Assembly: GCF_051172195.1 (NCBI RefSeq)
Contig: NZ_JBPJAQ010000001.1
Location: forward strand, 124,001-188,000
Direction: 5' to 3'
Origin: Paludibaculum fermentans_A
Lineage (GTDB): Bacteria; Acidobacteriota; Terriglobia; Bryobacterales; Bryobacteraceae
DNA length: 64,000 bases
The notes under the pieces are model-generated. The model was not told the origin of the DNA, made no database searches, and saw only the letters and a list, made by a program, of their open reading frames with translations. Positions 26,123 through 34,821 of the stretch are shown here, in pieces (positions within the stretch are counted from its first letter, which is position 1; each line of letters opens with the position of its first letter). Position numbers and translations under genes: made by a program.

Positions 26123-28185
26123 GAACCAGGCCGGCGGCCACCAGCACGGCGGCGCCGCCGGCCAGCAATACACTCCACGACCAGTAAGGCGTGAGCGGGC
26201 TAAGTCCGTCTCCAGACAGGACGAAGGCGGCCCAGTCCTCCACCGGCGCACCATTCCGGATCATTTCGAGCTTGGCCGTGCGCAGTGCCTCGCCGCGCGG
26301 CGTTCCATTGCCCAACTCGCGGTAGAACCTCCGCATGAAATCGTCCGCGGCCGCATCGCGCACCGCCCACAACGAGCCCACCACGCTCCCGGCACCCGCT
26401 TCCAGGAAAGCGCGGGACAGGCTCATGGGCGAATCTCCACGGGCCGCCGCGCCGGCCTCAGTTTCGCAGGCGGAGAGCGTCACCAGTTCAACCCCGCGCA
26501 GGTCCAGCTTGGCTACATCTCTCAGGTATAGATACTCCGGCCCCGAGAAAAGAATGCGCGAGCGCGCCGGATTCTCGAAATCAGCGGCCGCGTGCGTAGC
26601 TAGGTGGATCACCCGGAAATCGCGCGCCTCATTCAAGGCCTGCTTGCGAGCCTCGCTCTTCACCCGCAGGTCGGACTGTCCATTCAGCTGCTTCGCCACC
26701 ATGACCAGTTCCGCCGCGGCCCGCGGCAGATGGACCCAGTCCGGGTCGCCCGGCAACGCCGTCCTGACCTCCGGATCGCCCACACCCAGGAGTTGCGCCT
26801 CCCACGGCCAGCGCGCCCGGGCATTCCGGGCGGTAGCCGGCAGAAAGGTGGAGGAAGGCAGGCTCCAGGTCTCGTAGCGTTCCACCACCTTCGTCCCATC
26901 GGCCCAGGCCAGGGCATCGAATGCGATGCCGGCCAAGGTTCCATCCGGCACCAGGATGAGGCGGCGGACTCCGGCCAACGCAGGCACCACGTCCTGTGCC
27001 GCACGCGCCGGGATGCGCACCGCGCTCCACTCGCTGCCCGCCGCCGTGATCTTCAGCACGCCGGCCTGCTTTCGGCCCACCCAGTAAACCAGGAGGGCCG
27101 AATCCGCGGGCACCTTTTGCCGCAATTGCAGCAGGGGCAGCGCGCTACGCCCGCGGGAACGCTCCAGCCAGTCCAGACGCTCGGCGTCTGTGGACGAACT
27201 CTCGATCAGGGCATCGAACACATCACGCTTGTCGGCCAGGAAGCCGCCGCGCAGCTCCGCCCGGCGCAGGTCGGCGCGCGTCGATTCAATGACCGCCGCG
27301 GCGGCCTGCCAGTGCGACCGGTCATGCTCCACCCGGCCCAGCCCGTAGAGCGCTTTCCACTCCTCTTCGGGCAACTTGAGGCTGCGCGCCTTTTCCAGCA
27401 CACTGCGCCACCTCAGCCGGGCTCCGGCTTCATCTCCGGAGCGGAACAGCGCCTCGCCCAGGTAGAGTTCGCACTGCATCTCTTCCCTCTGGTTACCACT
27501 GCCCTGTGCCAAGGCGAGGGCGGCGGTGAAGCCCGTGCGGGCCGCGGCATAGTCCTGGAAATCCATGGCCTGCGCAATGGCGATGTTCTTCATGGCGCCC
27601 AGCTGCCCGTCAATGTCCCGCACTTGGCGGAACAGGACCATCGAGGCCCGCTCCGTTTCCAGCGCCTTATAGGGATCGCCCAACCGGCGGTAGAGCGCAC
27701 CAAGGTTCGCCAGGACCCGCGCCTCCTCGGCCGGTTCCTGTTTCTGGCCCGCGCGGCGCAGCTTCAGGTAGATCTCCAGGGCATCGTGGTCCTTACCCAG
27801 CTTCTGCAGCAGCGCGGCGCGGTTCACGTCGACGAATTGCAGTACGTCCGGCGCCCAGGGTTCACGGGCGCGCTCCTCCGCCATCGCCGCGGCGCGATTG
27901 TAGACGTCCCAGGCCTCGACATAGCGGCCGCGGTAGAAGTGGACCGCGCCAATGTTGACCCACGAGACCGCCTCCTGCTGCGTTGCCCCGCGCTCGTGAA
28001 ACAGGATGCGGGCCTTGCCAAACGCATCCAGCGCTTTCTCATACTCGCCGCTGTACAGGAATGCCCCGCCGGCTTTATTCAGCGCCTGGGCTTCATTGGC
28101 GCCCTGCGCACAACATGCGGATGCGAAGGCGATCCAGATCGCCAGGCCAATGATATGATGGCCCGGAAACGGAGCCTCTCCCCTC

Positions 28186-28187
<2 letters not shown>
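26094..28187 (-). CDS. Membrane-anchored TPR-CHAT caspase-like protein
   Basis: A 697-residue protein with an N-terminal signal or anchor (HHIIGLAIWIAFASACCAQ), about eight TPR-type repeats (about 40-330) and a C-terminal CHAT protease domain. The His-Cys dyad is intact: H532 in LATHAAADF and C574 in LSACETEAGA. The C-terminus has a membrane helix (about 671-690) followed by SKRAKKG, so the protease probably faces the periplasm on an anchor. The ATG at 28187 follows GAAGGG by 5 nt; an ATG at 28211 is possible. CHAT proteases are caspase-like enzymes activated by partner binding; the target here is unknown. Confidence 0.82.
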
Positions 28188-29028
<841 letters not shown>

Positions 29029-29040
29029 ACATCTCCTCAG

Positions 29041-29072
29041 GCGCACCCTGGCCCAGTTTTGCCAGGGTGCGC
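29041..29072 (+). terminator. Perfect 12-bp hairpin after the ThuA gene
   Basis: GCGCACCCTGGC (29041-29052) pairs exactly with GCCAGGGTGCGC (29061-29072) around the loop CCAGTTTT. It begins 12 nt after the ThuA stop. There is no T-run after the stem, so termination may need Rho, but the position and stability make a 3' end likely. Confidence 0.6.
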
Positions 29073-29475
29073 TCACCACTCAGGTTTCGTTCCACCCGCC
29101 CCACCATCCGCTTGACCGCTTCGCCGCTTCTCCGCTATCGTTCGCTCCCGCTCCGTGGATGGCTCGATTCGGGTGTGAATTCGCACTTCCCCACTAACCC
29201 TCGCATGGTCGGCCGCTTACACCAGGGGGGTGGCGGCTGGAGGTTTTCCGGCAGGGCCGGCCTCTCTCGCTCTGCCCGAAAGACAGGGCCGCGCGAACCG
29301 AGGCTCCAGGGTAAGATCCTACCCGGATCGTCAAGTTGTCTCAATTCGGCGTAACGAACGGTTGAGCCCGGATCTCCGGCCGTATTGGAAACTCCGGCAC
29401 CCCTCTGATCCCTGGCAGTTCGAGTCGTTCCCTATCGCCGGCTGCATTGTCCAAAGAAAAATACGGAGGGCTTTC
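29073..29475. other. Non-coding spacer upstream of the PEP-CTERM gene
   Basis: About 400 nt with no recognisable gene. Apparent frames have no family features or ribosome sites. GGAGGG at 29465-29470, 5 nt before the next ATG, is the ribosome site of the following gene. No riboswitch or repeat recognised. Confidence 0.45.
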
Positions 29476-30585
29476 ATGACGACTCGATTGCTGATGATTA
29501 CGTTCGCAGCCGGGAGCTTCGCCGGGCCCGCGCTGCTGGCCAGTCCCATCGCTGGTTTCACGCAAACGAACCTTGTGTCCAATATCCCAGCCCTGGCGGT
29601 TATCACGGACGCCAATCTGAAAAACCCCTGGGGCATAGCAATGAGCCCCACCAGCCCGTTCTGGATTTCTGACAACGGCACCGGACTCAGCACCCTCTAC
29701 AACGGAGGAGCGACGAAAATCGGCTTGGAAGTGACAATCCCCGGGAATGGCACCCCCACGGGACTGGTCTTTAACGGCACAGCGGGCGCTTTCAATGGTG
29801 ACGCCTTCATCTTCGCAACGGAGGACGGCAGGATCGCCGGTTGGCGAGGCGGGCTTGGCACAAACGCGGAAACTCTCGTGGACGCCACGGGCTCGGGCGC
29901 CGAGTTCAAAGGCCTGGCGATCGGGACGAATGGAGGGGTCGTCACGCTCTACGCGGCAGACTTCGCCAATGGCACCATAGCAGCCTTCACCAACGGAGGG
30001 GGCCCCTCTCCTTCCGGATCCTTTTCCGACCCGAATCTCCCCGCCGGCTTCGCTCCCTTCAACATTCAGAACATCGGTGGGGCCCTCTATGTGACATACG
30101 CCAAAGTTGGCGTAGGCGGGGATGACGAAGCCGGCCCGGGCAACGGTTTCGTTTCGAAATTCGACCTCGATGGTAACTTCCTGCAACGTGTGATCACTCA
30201 AGGCGCCCTGAATTCTCCCTGGGGGCTTGCCATCGCCCCGGCAGGGTTCGGCGGGCTCGGCGGCAAACTGCTGGTCGGTAACTTTGGAGACGGAAGGATC
30301 AACGCGTTCGACCTCAACGGAACCCTGGTCGGCACACTGGCCGACCTTGGCAGCAATCCCCTGGTGAACAACGGTCTGTGGGGACTCACCTTCGGGAACG
30401 GAAAGCAGGGCGGCAGCGCGAATTCGCTCTACCTGACCGCCGGGTTGAACGATGAGGCCGACGGCCTGTTCGCCCGCGTGGATGCCGTACCCGAACCGGC
30501 CACCTGCACCCTCATCGCGGCCGGACTGCGCCTCTGTACCCTCGTCCGCCGCAGTCGGCGCGACAGGAGTGTCACCGCGGACTGA
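29476..30585 (+). CDS. TIGR03118-family beta-propeller-like protein with PEP-CTERM sorting tail
   Basis: A 369-residue exported protein: signal peptide (TTRLLMITFAAGSFAGPALLA), then repeats with Asn/Gly-rich blades (NPWGIAMSP, NGDAFIFATEDGRIAGW, SPWGLAIAP, VGNFGDGRINAFD), as in the PEP-CTERM-associated TIGR03118 family. The C-terminus has VPEPATC, a short hydrophobic stretch and RRSRRDRS, the layout recognised by exosortase. The hydrophobic segment contains an Arg and a Cys (AAGLRLCTLV), which is unusual. The exosortase gene is not in the window. The start is fixed by GGAGGG 5 nt upstream of the ATG. Confidence 0.8.
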   Translation: MTTRLLMITFAAGSFAGPALLASPIAGFTQTNLVSNIPALAVITDANLKNPWGIAMSPTSPFWISDNGTGLSTLYNGGATKIGLEVTIPGNGTPTGLVFNGTAGAFNGDAFIFATEDGRIAGWRGGLGTNAETLVDATGSGAEFKGLAIGTNGGVVTLYAADFANGTIAAFTNGGGPSPSGSFSDPNLPAGFAPFNIQNIGGALYVTYAKVGVGGDDEAGPGNGFVSKFDLDGNFLQRVITQGALNSPWGLAIAPAGFGGLGGKLLVGNFGDGRINAFDLNGTLVGTLADLGSNPLVNNGLWGLTFGNGKQGGSANSLYLTAGLNDEADGLFARVDAVPEPATCTLIAAGLRLCTLVRRSRRDRSVTAD

Positions 30586-30609
30586 ACTGCGCGGCGCCGG
30601 CTAATATGG

Positions 30610-30640
30610 CTCCGCTCGCGCTGGAAAGACGCGGGCGGAG
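30610..30640. terminator. Hairpin between convergent genes
   Basis: CTCCGCTCGCG (30610-30620) pairs with CGCGGGCGGAG (30630-30640), 11 bp with one G-U pair, loop CTGGAAAGA, followed on the plus strand by TCTTTCGTT. It lies between the stops of the plus PEP-CTERM gene and the minus DUF6807 gene and could end both transcripts. Confidence 0.55.
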
Positions 30641-30655
30641 TCTTTCGTTGCGTGC

Positions 30656-31546
30656 TCAGCGCCGCGCAAATTCGTCATAGAGCTTGGCAATGTCGGGCGC
30701 ACCCTCATAGACAACAGCCCTGTAGCGCAGCACCAATCTCTGGCCGGCCGGCAGCGTATAACCGCCGTCGGCGTTCGGATCCTTGGTGAAACTCTTCAGC
30801 GCGAAGGGATTGGCCGCGTTCAGGCCATATCCTCGCGCATGCCAACGCGTGGGATGCCGCAGGTTCGACGGGTGGTCGAACAAAGCCACCCCAGCCTGGC
30901 CGCCCTCCACCACAGCCGAGTAGTCCACCCATCTCGCGGGCTTGCCCCAGATCTCTTTCGTGCCCGTGAGAGCGTCTGAGTTGCGCAGCCGCGCGCCGCG
31001 GTCCTCTCGGAACGACTCGTTCAGGCGGAAGGCGAAACCGCCATCGTCGCTATCGCCAAATACGAGGTCCACGCCGCAGTCGGCCAGGATTGTGATCTCC
31101 GCGTCGATGGTGCGCAGGCTGCCTTTGTCGGCAAAGTGGAACTCCTGGCGCATCTCGCCCATTGCCTTGCCCGAGGGAGGGGTCATCGAAAGAGCAACCG
31201 CGACGATCCCTTTGCGCACGAGCGGCTGGGCCTTGTTGATCAGGCGGGCGGTCTTGTCCCGGCCCTGCTCCCGCCAGAAGTCCGCTCCGTTGATGCTGCC
31301 GTGGCCGTACCAGAATCCGCGGTGCCAGGCATGGTCCTTGCTATCGCCTTCGTTCGGTTCCAGCGGCCAGCCCCTCGACAGCACTTTGCCCGAGACCGTC
31401 CTGATGGGATACAGAAAGGGCTTGTCGTAAGCTTCGCCGGAGTAGAAGCCCGCGGCCACCTGCGATCCCACCTGGATCGGCAGTGGGCCATCCTCGGCCG
31501 CCATCAGGCTGGCAGCGCAGCCGAACAGGAAGTTTCTTCTATGCAT
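30656..31546 (-). CDS. DUF6807 (PmoA-like) secreted protein
   Basis: A 296-residue protein starting MHRRNFLFGCAASLMA, which looks like a twin-arginine signal with a possible lipobox Cys (LFGC). The body matches the DUF6807/PmoA-like family (DKPFLYPIRTVSGK, DHAWHRGFWYGHGSINGADFW, VALFDHPSNLRHPTRWHARGYG). These proteins recur next to Gfo/Idh/MocA and ThuA genes in sugar-degrading bacteria, with roles still unclear. The ATG overlaps the end of the symporter gene by 8 nt, so the pair is translationally coupled. Confidence 0.82.
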   Translation of the reverse strand: MHRRNFLFGCAASLMAAEDGPLPIQVGSQVAAGFYSGEAYDKPFLYPIRTVSGKVLSRGWPLEPNEGDSKDHAWHRGFWYGHGSINGADFWREQGRDKTARLINKAQPLVRKGIVAVALSMTPPSGKAMGEMRQEFHFADKGSLRTIDAEITILADCGVDLVFGDSDDGGFAFRLNESFREDRGARLRNSDALTGTKEIWGKPARWVDYSAVVEGGQAGVALFDHPSNLRHPTRWHARGYGLNAANPFALKSFTKDPNADGGYTLPAGQRLVLRYRAVVYEGAPDIAKLYDEFARR

Positions 31547-33086
31547 GAGAGCCTTTCTCCACCGAGGCCTGCCTCGACGCAAGCCAATGCCAGACAGTGC
31601 CCTTTGCGCCCGCCTCGGCTGGCCGGTCCAGCAGGCTGGCCGCCAGGCCGGTCACAAACAGGATGATGTTCCCCGCCGCTCCAATCGTCAGGTCGTCGCC
31701 GGGATAGTTCAGCGGCGCGAGATTCACCAGCGGAGCCGCTCCTTTGGTGAGGACCGCCCAAACGGTGAAAACGGAACTGCAGGCGATGCCCACCCAGGCG
31801 CTGCGGCGGGTCGCACGGCGGCTGAGGAAGGCGAGGAAGAAGAGCCCGGCCAATCCGCCGGAGGCGATGGCGGACACCGCGAACCACATGGACAGCGCGC
31901 TGCCTTTCGTCTGGACCAGGATAATCGCTGTCACAACATTCAACAGGCCAACGGCCACCACCAGCAATCGGGCTACTTTGAGGCGCTCTTTGTCCGTGGC
32001 CGCGGGCCGTGCGGACCGGTAAAAATCCTCCACCAGGACCATCGCCAGTGTATTGAGGTCGCTGGCGAGCATGGTCATCGCCGCTCCGGTCAGCGCGGCC
32101 AGCAGCAACCCCATCACACCAGGCGGCATATGTGCGCTCAGAAAGTAGGGGAACATCTGATCGGCCTTCTGGATCGTCTTCGGGATCGTCTCGCCCGTCA
32201 GCCGGAAGAACGACCAGACGCACGTGCCAATCAGCATGAAGAAGGCCCACACAGGCACGCATAGCAGCGCCCCCATGGCCACGCCCCTCATCGCCCCGCG
32301 ATCGGATTTGGCCAACAGGTAGCGCTGCACCATGGTCTGGTCGGCCACATAGCGCTGGCCGTACCAGAACAGCCCATACAGGATCGCCACCGGCACGGTG
32401 GGCCGCGTGAAGTCGAAATCCGGGCTGCCCAGTGCGAATTTTCCGCTCTTTGCGGCGACTGCGAAAACGGCGGCGGGTCCGCCGGGCGGCAGGAACAGCA
32501 GGTAACCTAGCGCCACGGCGATGCCCGCCCACATCACAAACCCTTGCACAACGTCCGACCAGACCACCGCCTCGATGCCGCCGATCACGGTGTAGAACAC
32601 CATAACCACGGCGACCACGCAGATGACGGTGACGATGTCCCACCCCGTCATGCTGGCGATCGTCAACGCCATCAGGTAGAGCACGAAGCCCATTTTGCTG
32701 AAATGCGCCAGCGAAAAAGCCACCGCCGCATAGATCCGCGCGGGCCGGCCAAAGCGCCGCTGGAAATATTCATAGGCGCTCATCCCGACCTCTTCCCGAT
32801 AGAACGGGATGATGATCCGGCCGATCACCGGCAGCAAAGCCAGCAACAGGAAGCCGGGCACCAGCAGGGACCAGTCCTTCGCATAGGAGGATCCAGGGTA
32901 GGCGACGAAAGTCACGCTCGAAACCATCGTGGCCAGCATGCTCATGCCCATGGCCCACGAAGGCACAGAGCGCTTTGCTACAAAGTAGTTCTCAGTCGAG
33001 GTCTGGCGCCTCGAGAACCACAACCCCAATCCCGCCATAAAGGCCAGGTAAATGGCCACAATGGCCAGGTCGAAAACACGCGTCAT
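31539..33086 (-). CDS. Sodium:solute symporter (SSS family)
   Basis: A 515-residue inner-membrane carrier with about 13 helices and SSS signatures (YEYFQRRFGRPARIYAA, SSVTFVAYPGSSYAKDW, FFLAFLSRRATRRSAW). It should import a Na+-coupled solute produced by the neighbouring glycosidase and receptor. The 8-nt overlap with the DUF6807 gene and the 111-nt gap from the glycosidase gene place it in the catabolic cluster. Substrate unknown. Confidence 0.86.
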   Translation of the reverse strand: MTRVFDLAIVAIYLAFMAGLGLWFSRRQTSTENYFVAKRSVPSWAMGMSMLATMVSSVTFVAYPGSSYAKDWSLLVPGFLLLALLPVIGRIIIPFYREEVGMSAYEYFQRRFGRPARIYAAVAFSLAHFSKMGFVLYLMALTIASMTGWDIVTVICVVAVVMVFYTVIGGIEAVVWSDVVQGFVMWAGIAVALGYLLFLPPGGPAAVFAVAAKSGKFALGSPDFDFTRPTVPVAILYGLFWYGQRYVADQTMVQRYLLAKSDRGAMRGVAMGALLCVPVWAFFMLIGTCVWSFFRLTGETIPKTIQKADQMFPYFLSAHMPPGVMGLLLAALTGAAMTMLASDLNTLAMVLVEDFYRSARPAATDKERLKVARLLVVAVGLLNVVTAIILVQTKGSALSMWFAVSAIASGGLAGLFFLAFLSRRATRRSAWVGIACSSVFTVWAVLTKGAAPLVNLAPLNYPGDDLTIGAAGNIILFVTGLAASLLDRPAEAGAKGTVWHWLASRQASVEKGSHA

Positions 33087-33197
33087 GAGGCCACCTGGAG
33101 CCGTCCGCTCCCCTCTCGCTCTAACCGCATGCCACCATCCCCATCATTCTCCTCTGGAATTCCTCACCACGTCCGGAAGCGATTCGCATGACGTCGC

Positions 33198-34763
33198 TCA
33201 ATTCAGCCGGCCCGTGGTCCGCCGCAGTACCGGTGACCGCGCAATTACCTTGCCGCCCGCAAACACCAGCAGGCCTTTACCACGGCCGAACTTGCGCCCC
33301 GTACGATCCCACAGGATGGTGAGCGTCGTGCCGTGATACGGCACATTGTCCAGGCAGAACCAGTCCCAGCGTCCGGCCGGCACCAGGGGATTCACTTCCA
33401 CGATCCCATCGGCCCTGGGCCGCAAGCCGGCCAGGCCGGTGATCACAAGGTCGTTGTAGGAAGAGTGGTTGTAGTGGTCCCCGCGCGCCGTAAACTTGCC
33501 CTTCTTAATAGCCAGGGCCCGCGCCCACCACTCGCCGGTCTGCGGATGCAGATTCTCGTCGATAAACGGCACGACCGACCCGTCGGGCCGCCGCAGTGTC
33601 TGGCTCTTTGTATAGATCTCGAATGTCTTGAAGTAGTCCTCCACCGAGATCTCGCGCTGCTCGTAGTCGTTAAGGACGTTCGCCAGCGCTTTCAGCGTGA
33701 TCGCCGTGGAGAAAGGCCAACTCGGGCCGTTCCATTGGCAGTTGTCGCCCACCTCGCGGATGCCATAGGCCGGGTGCCGCTGCTCAGCCGTCGTGGGTCC
33801 GTAGGGGGCGAAGAAGCCTTGCGGATCCATCAATTGCTTCCAGGCGGCCTCAAAGGTGTGCCGCGGCGCGGGCAAGTCGAACAGCCAGGGGGTGAAGCCG
33901 ATCTCCTCCCGGACACTCGCCAGTTGCCCCGTGTCCAGGCGTGCCTTGAAGAACTGCGCATCCTTGTCCCACAATTGCTGCTCCACCAGCTCACGCAGCC
34001 GCGCGGCTTTAGCCTCGTACACCTGGGCCAGTTCCACCTGCCCGGCAAGGCGGGCGATAGCCGCGATGGCCTTCGCATTGCCGAACATGTAGCTGTTGAT
34101 GGTGGGCCTGGCGTTCTTGTTCTTCCTCGAGCCGCTGGCCGACTCCTCCATGCCATCCCGTACGTCATACTGCCAGAACAGGCCGCTGGGCAGCAGTCGG
34201 TCCCTCTCCCATTGCTCGTAATCACTCACCAGCACTTCCAGTAGGGAGGTGACGTATTTGGTATCCCCGTCGGCCAGCCATCGCTCATAGGCCGCCCACG
34301 CCGTCCAGCCGCTGTACTGGTGATAGTGGCGCTGCATGCCGCCTTGCTCACCCTTGCGCAGCCAGAAGTCGAGGTATTCGTCCATGTAGCGGCGGTCCCG
34401 CAACCAGCGCCCCTCGGCCAGATGGTGGCCCAGCGCGCAACTGATCGTGTTGTGCGCTCCGGCGTGCCTCACCGGCCGCAGGAACTCGGTCAACACAAAC
34501 CCGTCCGGCGTCTGCTTGATGTGCTTGCGGAAGGTCCACCAGCGGTAATACCAGGTGCGCTCGATGTCCGGGTCCGGGCATGTGAACAGAGGGGTGTTCT
34601 GCGCCATCCACTCCGCCGCCTGGGCGTCGGGAATCGCGTTGACCAGATCCTCCGGGAAAGCGCGGTTGAACTCCTGCGCGTAGTGCGTGAAGTGCGCGCT
34701 CCGCAGCACCGTCTGGCCGCCGGCCGCCGCGGTGAGGATCAGGAGTCCAATCAGTGTTCGCAT
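33198..34763 (-). CDS. Secreted (alpha/alpha)6 glycosidase, MGH1/GH63-like
   Basis: A 521-residue exported protein; the ATG at 34763 gives a signal peptide (MRTLIGLLILTAAAGGQ). The helical-barrel region carries DIERTWYYRWWTFRKHIK, EFLRPVRHAGAHNTI, QYDVRDGMEES and QWNGPSWPFSTAI, which match MGH1-like / GH63-related glycoside hydrolases. The acidic residues in WQYDVRDGMEES and near the WNGPSWP block are candidate catalytic groups. It ends 58 nt from the second TonB receptor, suggesting it processes a carbohydrate taken up or bound by that receptor. Specificity unknown. Confidence 0.76.
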   Translation of the reverse strand: MRTLIGLLILTAAAGGQTVLRSAHFTHYAQEFNRAFPEDLVNAIPDAQAAEWMAQNTPLFTCPDPDIERTWYYRWWTFRKHIKQTPDGFVLTEFLRPVRHAGAHNTISCALGHHLAEGRWLRDRRYMDEYLDFWLRKGEQGGMQRHYHQYSGWTAWAAYERWLADGDTKYVTSLLEVLVSDYEQWERDRLLPSGLFWQYDVRDGMEESASGSRKNKNARPTINSYMFGNAKAIAAIARLAGQVELAQVYEAKAARLRELVEQQLWDKDAQFFKARLDTGQLASVREEIGFTPWLFDLPAPRHTFEAAWKQLMDPQGFFAPYGPTTAEQRHPAYGIREVGDNCQWNGPSWPFSTAITLKALANVLNDYEQREISVEDYFKTFEIYTKSQTLRRPDGSVVPFIDENLHPQTGEWWARALAIKKGKFTARGDHYNHSSYNDLVITGLAGLRPRADGIVEVNPLVPAGRWDWFCLDNVPYHGTTLTILWDRTGRKFGRGKGLLVFAGGKVIARSPVLRRTTGRLN

Positions 34764-34821
34764 ATTTCCAGCGCCCGGCTCCATCCTATTACGGGACGGA
34801 GCCGGACCATGGCCCCCACCA

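Noticed and set aside
29073..29475. Small plus-strand genes in the spacer before the PEP-CTERM gene
   Set aside because: Frames lack ribosome sites, hydrophobic or domain patterns, and overlap one another in several frames.
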